Below, piece by piece: positions 12,047 through 24,407 of a stretch of DNA of 64,000 bases (positions are counted from its first letter, which is position 1; each line of letters begins with the position of its first letter). The notes beneath the pieces are model-generated. The model did no database searches, was not told the origin of the DNA, and saw only the letters and a program-made list of their open reading frames with translations. The translations under genes were made by a program, and so were the position numbers. This stretch comes from Morinoia aosen (lineage: Eukaryota > Arthropoda > Malacostraca > Amphipoda > Talitridae): the NCBI GenBank assembly GCA_030386875.1, contig CM059566.1, positions 41,266,068 through 41,330,067 on the forward strand. Direction: 5' to 3'.

Positions 12047-12440
12047 TTGCTTCCGTAGTGTTGTGTTTACTTCAGTAGTGTTGTGCTCACTTCCGTAGTG
12101 TTGTGTTTACTTCAGTAGTGTTGTGTTCACTTCAGTAGTGTTGTGTTCACTTCAGTAGTGTTGTGTTCACTTCAGTAGTGTTGTGTTCACTTCAGTAGTG
12201 TTGTGTTCACTTCAGTAGTGTTGTGTTCACTTCAGTAGTGTTGTGTTCACTTCAGTAGTGTTGTGCTCACTTCAGTAGTGTTGTGTTCACTTCAGTAGTG
12301 TTGTGTTCACTTCAGTAGTGTTGTGTTCACTTCAGTAGTGTTGTATTCACTTCAGTAGTGTTGTGTTCACTTCAGTAGTGTTGTGGTCACTTCAGTAGTG
12401 TTGAGTTCACTTCAGTAGTGTTGTGTTCATTTCAGTAGTG
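12047..12440. repeat. 20-bp minisatellite, about 20 copies
   Basis: The unit ttcacttcagtagtgttgtg repeats at exactly 20 bp for about 390 bp, with rare single-base variants (gctcac, gagttc). The last copies decay into flanking sequence. Confidence 0.97.
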
Positions 12441-12975
12441 CAGTGTACATATGAGTATGTTCACATCAATAGCGTTATATTCATCCCTGACGACGAAATA
12501 CGTTCCTCAGATAAGCTCTATGTCGATTTCGATAACGCAGGAAATTCCGGTTTACTTAAGGGGAGGAAGTAGGAGCGAAGTAAGTTTGACTTCAATGTCT
12601 AAATAAATATTAAATACTACTAAATTAAATATTAAATACTACTTTCCCGTTAAGTTATTTTCACTGATAAATAAATTACTTTTTCTATAATGCTCATTGT
12701 TCAGTTGAAAATAACCGAAAAGTCAAGTACTGGAATACAAAATTTTGTAATAAGACTGTAATAGAAATAATTAATTTGGCAAGTATTAAATTGGTGAGTA
12801 TTTAATTAAATAAAATAATTTCATGAGTTTAAGGGCATTATTTAATATATGGACCTTTTTGACTTGTATTCTGGGTTATACTATGTCTCGGGGAGTACAA
12901 ATATCTTAAGAACTCATGAAGATATTTTTCACAGCTGGTTTTGCGTAGCTCCGTCAATTTTCTTGCAACTTATAC
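12441..12975. other. Spacer between two arrays
   Basis: AT-rich sequence with a short duplicated phrase (aaatattaaatactac) near 12605-12640. No gene is seen. Confidence 0.45.
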
Positions 12976-15716
12976 GATGCGAGAGTCATCAAAACTGATG
13001 GAAAATAATTAAAACTGTGCGAGAGCCATCATAAGTGTGCTAAAGTCATCACAACTGCAACAGTTACGATAACTGCAAATGCCATCAAAACTGCAACAGT
13101 TACGATAACTGCAGTAGCTATCAAAACTGCGCAAATGCCATCAAAACTGCAACAGTTACGATAGCTGCAGTAGCTATCAAAACTGCGCAAATGCCATCAA
13201 AACTGCAACAGTTACGATAACTGCAGAAGCTATCAAAACTGCGCAAATGCCATCTAAACTGCAACAGTTACGATAGCTGCAGTAGCTATCAAAACTGCGC
13301 AAATGCCATCAAAACTGCAACAGTTACGATAACTGCAAATGCCATCAAAACTGCAACAGTTACGATAACTGCAGTAGCTATCAAAACTGCGCAAATGCCA
13401 TCAAAACTGCAACAGTTACGATAGCTGCAGTAGCTATCAAAACTGCGCAAATGCCATCAAAACTGCAACAGTTACGATAACTGCAGAAGCTATCAAAACT
13501 GCGCAAATGCCATCAAAACTGCAACAGTTACGATAGCTGCAGAAGCTATCAAAACTGCGCAAATGCCATCAAAACTGCAACAGTTACGATAACTGCAGAA
13601 GCTATCAAAACTGCGCAAATGCCATCACAACTGCAACAGTTACGATAACTGCAGAAGCTATCAAAACTGCGCAAATGCCATCAAAACTGCAACAGTTACG
13701 ATAGCTGCAGAAGCTATCAAAACTGCGCAAATGCCATCAAAACTGCAACAGTTACGATAGCTGCAGAAGCTATCAAAACTGCGCAAATGCCATCAAAACT
13801 GCAACAGTTACGATAACTGCAGAAGCTATCAAAACTGCGCAAATGCCATCAAAACTGCAACAGTTACGATAGCTGCAGAAGCTATCAAAACTGCGCAAAT
13901 GCCATCAAAACTGCAACAGTTACGATAGCTGCAGAAGCTATCAAAACTGCGCAAATGCCATCAAAACTGCAACAGTTACGATAACTGCAGAAGCTATCAA
14001 AACTGCGCAAATGCCATCAAAACTGCAACAGTTACGATAACTGCAGAAGCTATCAAAACTGCGCAAATGCCATCAAAACTGCAACAGTTACGATAGCTGC
14101 AGAAGCTATCAAAACTGCGCAAATGCCATCAAAACTGCAACAGTTACGATAGCTGCAGAAGCTATCAAAACTGCGCAAATGCCATCAAAACTGCAACAGT
14201 TACGATAACTGCAGAAGCTATCAAAACTGCGCAAATGCCATCAAAACTGCAACAGTTACGATAACTGCAGAAGCTATCAAAACTGCGCAAATGCCATCAA
14301 AACTGCAACAGTTACGATAGCTGCAGAAGCGATCAAAACTGCGCAAATGCCATCAAAACTGCAACAGTTACGATAGCTGCAGAAGCTATCAAAACTGCGC
14401 AAATGCCATCAAAACTGCATCAGTTACGATAACTGCAGAAGCTATCAAAACTGCGCAAATACCATCAAAACTGCAACAGTTACGATAGCTGCAGAAGCTA
14501 TCAAAACTGCGCAAATGCCATCAAAACTGCAACAGTTACGATAACTGCAGAAGCTATCAAAACTGCGCAAATGCCATCAAAACTGCAACAGTTACGATAG
14601 CTGCAGAAGCTATCAAAACTGCGCAAATGCCATCAAAACTGCAACAGTTACGATAACTGCAGAAGCTATCAAAACTGCGCAAATGCCATCAAAACTGCAA
14701 CAGTTACGATAACTGCAGAAGCTATCAAAACTGCGCAAATGCCATCAAAACTGCAACAGTTACGATAACTGCAGAAGCTATCAAAACTGCGCAAATGCCA
14801 TCAAAACTGCAACAGTTACGATAGCTGCAGAAGCGATCAAAACTGCGCAAATGCCATCAAAACTGCAACAGTTACGATAGCTGCAGAAGCTATCAAAACT
14901 GCGCAAATGCCATCAAAACTGCAACAGTTACGATAACTGCAGAAGCTATCAAAACTGCGCAAATGCCATCAAAACTGCAACAGTTACGATAACTGCAGAA
15001 GCTATCAAAACTGCGCAAATGCCATCAAAACTGCAACAGTTACGATAACTGCAGAAGCTATCAAAACTGCGCAAATGCCATCAAAACTGCAACAGTTACG
15101 ATAACTGCAGAAGCTATCAAAACTGCGCAAATGCCATCAAAACTGCAACAGTTACGATAGCTGCAGAAGCGATCAAAACTGCGCAAATGCCATCAAAACT
15201 GCAACAGTTACGATAGCTGCAGAAGCTATCAAAACTGCGCAAATGCCATCAAAACTGCAACAGTTACGATAACTGCAGAAGCTATCAAAACTGCGCAAAT
15301 GCCATCAAAACTGCAACAGTTACGATAACTGCAGAAGCTATCAAAACTGCGCAAATGCCATCAAAACTGCAACAGTTACGATAACTGCAGAAGCTATCAA
15401 AACTGCGCAAATGCCATCAAAACTGCAACAGTTACGATAACTGCAGAAGCTATCAAAACTGCGCAAATGCCATCAAAACTGCAACAGTTACGATAGCTGC
15501 AGAAGCTATCAAAACTGCGCAAATGCCATCAAAACTGCAACAGTTACGATAACTGCAGAAGCTATCAAAACTGCGCAAATGCCATCAAAACTGCAACAGT
15601 TACGATAGCTGCAGAAGCTATCAAAACTGCGCAAATGCCATCAAAACTGCAACAGTTACGATAACTGCAGAAGCTATCAAAACTGCGCAAATGCCATCAA
15701 AACTGCAACAGTTATC
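12976..15716. repeat. 56-bp minisatellite, about 47 copies
   Basis: The unit is built from gccatcaaaactgcaacagt, tacgat(a/g)actgcagaag and ctatcaaaactgcgcaaat, with a 56-bp period from about 13060 to 15715. Degenerate copies lead in (12976-13060) and out (to about 15920). Copies fall mainly into two classes that differ at one base (gataactg or gatagctg). Rarer markers are gtagct in early copies, gaagcga (near 14331, 14835 and 15171) and two short copies lacking the agc block (about 13070 and 13330). These markers show that blocks of several units were duplicated together. Confidence 0.97.
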
Positions 15717-16586
15717 AAAGGTGAATAACTGAGCAAACCTCATCAAACTGAGCAAAAACCAGTGAAACTCTGAAAAAGTCATCAAAACTTCGCGAACGTC
15801 ATCACAAATGTGCAAAAGTCATCACTATCTTTGTAAAGTCATCACAATAGTACAAAAGTCATCACAACTCTGCATAATATCATTACAACTGTGCAAAAGT
15901 TACCACAACTGTTCAAAATTCAACACAACCGTCTGCTACTCAAAAGAGTCCTGCCGTTCGCGGAGACGGAGCTTCTGTTTACGTAAACTGTTTACAAAAC
16001 AGGAGTCTCAGCGACGGACGAGCGGAGCAACTGACGCCATTATCACCTAGTGTTGGAGTTTTCAACTAATTGTACAGCAACTATCCTCAACCTTTCCTAC
16101 ATCATTGACCCCCTCGGTTTCATGTACGGATTTCTCCATTTCTCCCTTGCAAAACACACCCACACTTTCATTGCATTCTCTCTCTCATTTTACAAAATAA
16201 AGTTTTGTGTAATTATTTTTTAAATTGTCAGGTACTCCAATTATTTACCCCCGATTATATCACTTTTTACATCCTAGGGGTAAATTTACCCCTGGTTGAG
16301 AACCTCTGTGAGGCTCTGTCGAATAGGCACAACTGGCAGCGTACTTTCTTCTGTCAATTTCTTTATGTTACGGGATTTTTTTGGGGTAAAAATACTCAAA
16401 TTTTACTTGAAATGCTCGAGCTTTGTGAGGTTTGACAGAAAAATCTCTCAGAGAAATCAAATTTACTCATGAATTTGCGCAGTCTGCTGAACGGCTACTA
16501 ATGAATCATTTAAGAAAATCTGGTTCTATGACGATACAGAGTTCTTTCCCTCGACTGCCTTAGCATTTCTTGCATAATACAGGCCG
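15717..16586. other. Decayed repeat flank, then unannotated sequence
   Basis: Up to about 15925, loosely related aagtcatcacaactgtgc phrases continue the array in decayed form. From there to 16586 no coding segment, RNA gene or repeat is recognised. Confidence 0.45.
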
Positions 16587-17033
16587 CTAAACTCTTTCTT
16601 CGATCCGTGAATTCAGGTCACCGCGCCTGTCGAATTCGATATACATTGAGGGGATGTTTCTTGCCACTGCGTGTTGCAGCCTTATAATTGTGTCACTGTC
16701 CGTGTCTTTCCAATGAACCAAAATCACGAACCCGTCCAATGATCTTAAAATGCTAAGGTTGTGGGTTTTGAAGATGTAAGTTTTAAACGTTATATGTTTC
16801 GCGATTGGGTTTACTAAAGCGGGTTTATTTATTTCTATTGAGAGAAATGCAGCCACTAGTTTTGTGCTTAATGAATACTTTCTAGAGCTCAGCTGAGGAT
16901 AGCACTGACTATAGTGCATTGGCAATTGAGGTTTATTAAGTAACGCTCTAGGATGAATATTAAGTTGAAAATACCGCACTGACACAAATCGAGACGATGC
17001 GCACGAGCATTTTTTGACACATTGACACCACAA
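16587..17033 (-). CDS. Hypothetical ORF, doubtful
   Basis: A minus-strand frame stays open for 148 codons but begins at a TTG rather than ATG; the first ATG gives about 110 codons. The C-terminal part (FVILVHWKDTDSDTI...GDLNSRIEERV) looks less compositionally biased than chance ORFs here. I recognise no domain, and no splice sites frame it. In sequence this AT-rich, one frame of this length by chance is plausible. It could also be a remnant of a transposon gene. Confidence 0.15.
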   Translation of the reverse strand: MWCQCVKKCSCASSRFVSVRYFQLNIHPRALLNKPQLPMHYSQCYPQLSSRKYSLSTKLVAAFLSIEINKPALVNPIAKHITFKTYIFKTHNLSILRSLDGFVILVHWKDTDSDTIIRLQHAVARNIPSMYIEFDRRGDLNSRIEERV

Positions 17034-17111
17034 CTGACAATTGCTATTGTTACGCGCATATTTTACGATATCAGAGAAATCTTTAAAGACTTCATCGACT
17101 TCCGTTTTCTA

Positions 17112-17402
17112 GTGCTCGCCGTGGCACAGTGGTTAAGGGATCGGCCTTGTATGTTGGAGACGAGGGTTCGTATCCCGGCGCTGGCGCAGCGATTTTCCCC
17201 GTTGGGTAAAAGGGAAGCTCAAGCACTATACCCCACTCAACCCAGGTGTCGGAAATGGGTACCGGCTCTACGGGGGAACCGTCATGGTGTCCTATATATA
17301 GTGTTAGTTATAAGACATTTGATCTTGAGTCAGTTATAAGACGGCCTGCTCAAGATCATATGTATCAGGCTTGATTGGAAATAAAGCATCCCAAAGATGC
17401 CG
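17112..17402 (+). mobile_element. tRNA-derived SINE, copy 1
   Basis: The head has RNA polymerase III promoter boxes: an A box TGGCACAGTGG near 17120 and a B-box-like GGTTCGTATCC near 17165. A body follows (ccccactcaacccaggtgtc, aaatgggtaccgg) and a 3' part (tatgtatcaggcttgattgg then aaataaagcatc). All of this is shared with the copy at 35690-35948. The 3' end forms a small hairpin (gcatc...gatgc) and is followed by a (TTTG)n run at 17404-17424. It is transcribed by Pol III and moved by a LINE in trans; the partner LINE is not identified. Confidence 0.85.
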
Positions 17403-18778
17403 ATGTTTGTTTGTTTGTTTGTTTAGCATCGCGCAGATTGCCGCTTCGTGGATGGTGGCAGAAATGAAGTGTTCTTCATGTCCCCATAAAATTCAATTTC
17501 CCAAGTCATCGCACAGAGCAAGAGACAAGCTCCCATTTACTTGCAAACTACTTAACACTTTGAATACGGAATTTCAACATTTCAGCAATTCAACAATTTC
17601 AACTGAATTTCAACATTCAACTAAAATTTAAACTCCATTGTAGTTAGCGATGTTGAAAATGGCGAACATGAACTGTATCGTGCCATTATTCAGCTTTGAT
17701 TAAGTGCTAATGAAAATTAAGTTTGTGGCTACTGGTCAGTCAGCTGCATTATGAAAAGTCCCTCCGTGTACCACCGGTGGCTCACGTCGCATTCAAAGTG
17801 TTAGCAGATTCCAGGTCCTTGTGAGTTCATCGACATCCGTACCCGATCTCTATACGTGGTCTACCTCACGGAGAAATGATCTCCTCCCTGTCAGAAAGTC
17901 TTGAGTCCACATACCAGTAGTGCAAAAGTGAAACGTGGAATTGAGAGTGTCGAAAACACGGTGTACATTCCTAGGAAAAGCAGGCCAAAATGCTCCATTC
18001 AAGACCGGTTTTTGAAGGAGTACCTACTCGACTAGTGGTGATTGTAAAAATATCAACTTTTACAACATAAAACACTGCACTGAAATCTTTTACCATATCA
18101 ACTGTTTTTGCGCTACCTCATTTTTACTTAAAATAAACATTTTGAAGACCGCTTGCATTCTCGGCTGTTATTATTCGCTTGCCAAGCAAGACTTGACGAT
18201 ATCATTCGTCAGTCAAAGTGACTGAGGCTCACTTGAGTCGAGTGGAGAAGATTTGCAAAATTAAAACAGGAATAATTTCCTCGCGGTGAAGAGTTTAAAT
18301 TTGTATATTCAACTTTCAAGTTGAACTTATACTAGCTATACTCAATTTTATGAAGATAACCTCATAAAAATTTACATTTAAAAGAAAACATGATAACCTG
18401 AACGAATTTTAGAAATAAAATCCTTAAACGCAGCTTAGGTTCCAAATGTAAACTTGGAAAAGCTTCCAATAAAAAAATCCAAATCATCGCGCTGTCAAAG
18501 CACCACGATTGCATGGTAGAAATTGTAAATTCTTTTTCAGATAAAAATTCTAAATTATCATCAAAAAACAAACCTGTCAGATCGTTTTATTGAAATATCG
18601 CTTTATTTTCGTTTATAAAATACAATTTTTGAAACAAAATATTCAGAAGCATATTTACACAAATATACATCGGTCGCTAGGACAACCAAACAACTTTAAA
18701 TCCCAACTCAAAAAACAATAATCAAAAACACCAATCTAAAAAACATATTACAACGCAAAACTACACTATTACACAGCA
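17403..18778. other. Intergenic with one dispersed-repeat copy
   Basis: About 17635-17830 aligns, at roughly three-quarters identity by eye, with 21450-21625: shared phrases are tactggtca/ggtcagc, gcattatgaaaa and accaccgg. This is an unnamed dispersed repeat with no coding content. The remainder shows nothing recognisable. Confidence 0.5.
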
Positions 18779-19345
18779 AAATTACAACACCATTTAATTA
18801 TAACGAAGAGTGGTGTTGTAATTAATTACCTCACCGTTTTAAAAAATATATTACAACACAAAAATTACAACACCATTTAATTATAACGAAAAGTGGTGTT
18901 ATAATTAATTACCTCACCGTTTTAAAAAATATATTACAACACAAAAATTACAACACCATTTAATTATAACGAAAAGTGGTGTTATAATTAATTACCTCAC
19001 CGTTTTAAAAAATATATTACAACACAAAAATTACAACACCATTTAATTATAACGAAAAGTGGTGTTATAATTAATTACCTCACCGTTTTAAAAAATATAT
19101 TACAACACAAAAATTACAACACCATTTAATTATAACGAAAAGTGGTGTTATAATTAATTACCTCACCGTTTTAAAAAATATATTACAACACAAAAATTAC
19201 AACACCATTTAACAACAACGTAAAATGGTGATGCAATTAATTCCAACACCATTCTATAAATATATCACAGCAAAAAATTACAACACCATTTAACATCAAC
19301 GCAAAATGGTGTCGCAAATAACTACATCACCATTCCAAAAAAAAT
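18779..19345. repeat. 83-bp tandem repeat with internal hairpin, about 7 copies
   Basis: The phrase acaacaccattt recurs at 18784, 18867 and 18950, and onward every 83 bp to about 19282. The first six copies are almost identical and the last two are diverged. Each unit contains AACACCA...TGGTGTT around a roughly 18-nt centre, so each can fold into a stem. Confidence 0.95.
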
Positions 19346-19504
19346 ATAATATATCGCTAAAAACCATACGCTACAGAAATTCAGGTTACCTCGTGACAGA
19401 GAGCCAGGCCCCTGCCTCGTCAGCTAAATCCTATTAGGGACAGAGGCTCTGGCAACGAAAGGAAGGTATAAAAAAGCTATCTGGTCACGTGGTCGAACGG
19501 TAGG

Positions 19505-20510
19505 TCTTTGTGTGGCCTGCACGGCCTGCATCACGTGCTGGTGTGTAGTACGTGGCCTGCACGGCCTGCATCACGTGCTGGTGTGTAGTGTGTGGCCTGT
19601 ACGGCCTGAATCACGTGCTGGTGTGTAGTGTGTGGCCTGCACGGCCTGAATCACGTGCTGGTGTGTAGTGTGTGGCCTGTACGGCCTGCATCACGTGCTG
19701 GTGTGTAGTGTGTGGCCTGTACGGCCTGAATCACGTGCTGGTGTGTAGTGTGTGGCCTGCACGGCCTGAATCACGTGCTGGTGTGTAGTGTGTGGCCTGC
19801 ACGGCCTGCATCACGTGCTGGTGTGTAGTGTGTGGCCTGTACGGCCTGAATCACGTGCTGGTGTGTAGTGTGTGGCCTGCACGGCCTGAATCACGTGCTG
19901 GTGTGTAGTGTGTGGCCTGTACGGCCTGAATCACGTGCTGGTGTGTAGTGTGTGACCTGCACGGCCTGAATCACGTGCTGGTGTGTAGTGTGTGGCCTGC
20001 ACGGCCTGCATCACGTGCTGGTGTGTAGTGTGTGGCCTGCACGGCCTGAATCACGTGCTGGTGTGTAGTGTGTGGCCTGCACGGCCTGCATCGCATGCTG
20101 GTGTGTAGTGTGTGGCCTGCACGGCCTGAATCACGTGCTGGTGTGTAGTGTGTGGCCTGCACGGCCTGCATCACGTGCTGGTGTGCAGTGTGTGGCCTGC
20201 ACGGCCTGCATCACGTGCTGGTGTGCAGTGTGTGGCCTGCACGGCCTGCATCACGTGCTGGTGTGTAGTGTGTGGCCTGCACGGCCTGCATCTTGCGCTG
20301 GTGTGCAGTGTGTGGCCTGCACGGCCTGCATCACGTGCTGGTGTGCAGTGTGTGGCCTGCACGGCCTGCATCACGTGCTGGTGTGCAGTGTGTGGCCTGC
20401 ACGGCCTGCATCACGTGCTGGTGTGTAGTGTGTGGCCTGCACGGCCTGCATCCCGTGCTGGTGTGTAGTGTGTGGCCTGCACGGCCTGCATCCCGTGCTG
20501 GTGTGTATAC
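19505..20510. repeat. 40-bp minisatellite carrying a CACGTG E-box per unit, 25 copies
   Basis: The unit reads gtgtgtagtgtgtggcctg then cacggcctgcatcacgtgctg. It repeats at exactly 40 bp with unit marks at 19531, 19571 and so on to 20491. The E-box core CACGTG is intact in 21 of 25 units by hand count. It is lost near 20091, 20291, 20451 and 20491. Another CACGTG lies just upstream near 19486. Apparent ORFs on both strands are products of the repeat. Confidence 0.97.
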
Positions 20511-21926
20511 TAGATATAACATCCACAGGGCGTTGCTCTTGTCTTCTATTAAATAGCTTCCAAATTTAAAATTCCAGGGACGACAGCTTATTGTATTAAA
20601 TTCAGGATCAAGTAGCGGTAAGTTTATGTGGAAAATAAATTCAACCTTAAATTTCCTATTCAGCTTAGGTGTAGCAAGGGAGGATACCGATTAAACTAGA
20701 GTGAAGTTTCACACGAAAGAAACATCATCGTAAAAGTATCTTTACTAACAACTCCACTGCAGCAATAGGATTCTAAAATGTCTTTTAGCGGCGTCATAAC
20801 CTATGGAAAGAGAGTTAAGTTCAAGTTCAACGAGTTGAAGGGCTTCTCGCTTCTGTAATCAGCAGAAAAGCTGTTCTTTGGCCAAAATATCTGGTGGCGG
20901 GACTGGACTTGAACCAGGGTCTTTCTCGTCCAAACTCAGATGCTTTTCTCTTCCGCCTTTCGTCTGCTAAAAGCCCCAGAACTAAAACTAAGCACTGCCG
21001 AGTGTTCCATTAAATGATTTATGGTTACTTTCATATAAAAAATCATTTATATACGAAGATTTGTATTTTCACCATATCAGTCGCCGAAAAAACACGTGCG
21101 CCTTCAAATAGAAGTGTTTATAGATTTAACTCAAGTCATTAAATTTTTTTTAAGCAGTAATTCGTTTTCTAAATATTGATGACAGTTGGGGCCATGCAAG
21201 TGTCCTCCTCATCACTGGTGAGAACAGCTGGTTCATGGATGGAACCCATCATAAATAAATTAATACCTAGATTGAAATTATTCTTTTATAATCACGCAAA
21301 TTCAATCTGATAAGCATCCTTACCCTGAGTTGGATTACTCCGATATATACAGGAGTATTGTCTTACATGCGTGACTTTCTGGTGAAACATTTTGACCGCA
21401 ATTGATTAAACTTAATTTCAATGATGAACTCAAATTCAAATTCAATTGTATGTAGTTAGTTAGCTATCTTGAAAGTAGCGAACATTAACTGGATCGTGCT
21501 TTCATTTCACTTTAATCAAGTATTTATGAAAATAAAATTTGTGACTACTGGTCGGTCAGCAGCATTATGAAAATCCCTCGATGGCCACCGGTCGTGTACG
21601 TTGCAGTCCAAGTGTTAATTGCGCATGAAATTATAAAGTGAAATTCTGATACTGACCACAGCACAAATCACACCACCCAGAGTGGCGCAGAAGAAAGCAC
21701 TCACCTCGGGATGGGCGACCATGTTGAGTAGGGGATTCGGTCACAGTACGGGTTACTTCACGCAGTTCCAAGGGTGAGCCGAGGGAGTCGAAAGTGAGCT
21801 GGGGAAGTCGAAAGTGAGCCGAGGGAATCGAGGAACCTAGGTTGAAGAACTGAAGAAAAATAATCGAGAGCTAGAAGAAAGACGGTCAAAGAGACGAAGG
21901 AGGTAATCCAGGTTTCGAAGGATGAA
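20511..21926. other. Intergenic, contains tRNA-like remnant and dispersed repeat
   Basis: Holds the tRNA-like fragment at 20905-20972 and the second copy (about 21450-21625) of the dispersed repeat also seen at 17635-17830. No coding segment is supported. 21780-21900 is purine-rich with short repeated phrases (gtcgaaagtgagc). Confidence 0.45.
20905..20972 (-). other. tRNA-like fragment
   Basis: On the minus strand a perfect Pol III B box (GGTTCAAGTCC) sits in a CTGG/CCAG stem. The flanking GGCGG and CCGCC could pair as an acceptor stem, and the 3' side reads directly into ACCA. At about 62 nt between the stem ends it is too short for a functional tRNA and has no good D arm. It is probably the remnant of a tRNA pseudogene or tRNA-derived SINE head. 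Confidence 0.3.
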
Positions 21927-22015
21927 AATATGTGATCCGAAGGGCGACAATCTGTGATCCGAAGGGCGATAATCTGTGATCCGAAGGGCGATAATCTGTG
22001 ATCCGATGAGAGACA
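21927..22015. repeat. 22-bp tandem repeat, 4 copies
   Basis: The unit tgtgatccgaagggcgataa plus tc occurs four times in a row. The last copy is diverged (gatgagagac). It lies in a purine-rich stretch with no recognised gene. Confidence 0.9.
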
Positions 22016-24407
22016 ATCGAAGATATGATGGAAGATAATTCAGTAGTTGAAAAAACAGCTGCAATCCAAAGTGGAAGAATCGAAGAGCTGAAGAAAAACA
22101 ACGGCACAAGCGAAGACCGACAATTCGGTCAAAAATTTCAGGGTGCAATGGACCCAGCGAAGCCGAAGTGAGACAGGGGAGTCCGCCACACGGAGTCGCA
22201 CAGCGGAATTAAGTACGACCCGAGCTCTAGGGTGCACGATGTAAGACAGAAGATCGATAAATCGAGTGAAAAGAGTCAATGTTGTCAGTTGAAAAGAACA
22301 ACTTCAGCATGTATGAACGAAAAAGAACTGTTTTAATCCGGACGAGCGATTTCAACACTCGTTTTAATCCGGACGCGCGAATTTAATACCCACTTGAAGT
22401 ATTTATAGCTGTTCAGTTGCAAAATTTAAATTACGCCCAGAAGAATTTCGAAAATTAATTAAAAAGAAAGCTAATTTCGTTAAACACATTGATTGCTGGA
22501 CAAATATAGAGTCTTCGTGTTTACTGAGACCATAAGTTCACTCTCTTATTGGTTTACAAACACAAATGAATCAACTACTCACGAATGAGTGCTCTTAACT
22601 TAATGACACTATTTCATCATTTTAACTGTTATCACTTCGGGAAATTACTTTGAGCTATGTAGTATAATTGATTTCTTATTCTTATATATCGTTCAGTAAT
22701 GGGTACAAACTGTGCCTTTGACTGCTTCTTTTAATGATTTGTTTGACTGTTCCTTTTGGTAAATTTTCAACTCATTGACTTTGAACTCAAATATTTTTGC
22801 TCTTTCTTTATTTGTTTTGGCACCAAGCGGGTTCGATCGTTCATTTTTCATTCATTTACAAATTTAGAGCTCTTATTGACTCTAACATCACTAGGTACGA
22901 TGATTACATTATTTATAGATCCACAGTGTCGAGGTCTATGAATGTTTTGTTGTTATTTTAATGTTGAAGAATATGATCAGCACTTTTTATCAGTTGCACA
23001 GTAATGATAAATGCTATCATCATCAATAAGTGATCACACACAATAAATAGACGTTATTGTCATTGAAGTGAAATTTCTACAAAATAACAGTGGCAGATTT
23101 TTTCCACCATTTAGTGTAAAGATCGTTCATAACTCTCCAAGACTATCACCCAAATCCTTCGTGGTAATTCTGTAATAAAGTCTGTAGAGCACTATTCGTA
23201 GAGTTATTTGTTCCTATTAATTCGGATTCCGCATTTCGTAACTGAAAATATATCCACGCACTCAGGCCAAAACTTGCATCCCTACACAAACAGGAACTTT
23301 TGGCACACACTACGAATTGGTAAACTTAATGTTGAGTGTTACATCAGTCGGTCACAACGTTTACCAAGTTCATCATTTCAGCGATTTTCTAGAGAGTGTT
23401 GGTGGCAAACATTCTGTAAAAAAAGAAAGAATCGAGAATTAAATTGGGGTAAAGGTTTTCAAGGCATGTGTTTTAACCTTCAACGACACAAAAGAGAATG
23501 TGAATATTCAGAATAAACTAAATTTTCAATCATATGAACGTATCAAACGGTTTAAATCACTCATTAATTGTTGTAAATTTTTCCGTATACAATAAAAGTC
23601 GTTGATCACACTGAGCAGCACTGTTTAAAGTCTGCACTCCTCGTCGCAATTTATCAATCTCTCACACTGTAAAGATAGGTCTACTTTTCTACTTTTGTCC
23701 TTTTCTCACGCCCCATATCACAGGTCAGAGTTTGCCCTACTTTTCTCAATGTAAAGTTGTACATTTCTCATTAACTTACAATGGTCCTGTCTTCAAACCA
23801 CACGCTCCGAACAGCGTCTTCAAATAACTTTATACCATTTAAGTCAAAATTTTGAAATGGACCCAGCACTATGATGTACTACGAAGCTCTCACGTTTCTC
23901 AGTGCCTCACAGAACTCTTCAGAATACACTGTAAATGTTCGTCGTTTAACGCTAAAACAACTTCCAGTGACGGTGTAACATATCGCTGTCTATAGGACTT
24001 CCCAGATTCACTCTGAGGACTTGAGTCTAGCTTCATACAGTTCAAAATCACGAAATTGAACCAAACGACAACTTTGTTGTGAACTTTGTGCACAACAAAG
24101 GCGGCGGCCCGGTGAAGTTAAGTTGCTGAATTTTCTACTTGATTGTAGAATTTAAGTCTCTGGTAGCGCTTTTTCGTCTGCGCGCCTCTAGTTAGATGAA
24201 AGAAGTTTTTATCCGTGAAAGGAAATGAGTGTATATAATTAATCTAAAAATTCCCAGAGCCCCTCTAGTTAGATGATGGAAATTGTTATCCGTGAAAACA
24301 AATAAGTACGAGTACATACAATTAGTCAAAGAATTTCTGAATTTTGCAAGCTAGAAGATTTTCTCGTATTTTTGCTAAGTTTATCTCACAGAGAGTATAG
24401 CAAACGA
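22016..24407. other. Intergenic, no gene recognised
   Basis: A short direct repeat (cgttttaatccggacg, twice near 22329-22372) is the only structure seen. The small ORFs here have no recognisable domain or splice context. Confidence 0.4.

Noticed and set aside
12976..15716. Possible CRISPR-like or regulatory array
   Set aside because: The units are contiguous with no unique spacers, and the genome is eukaryotic. It is a minisatellite.
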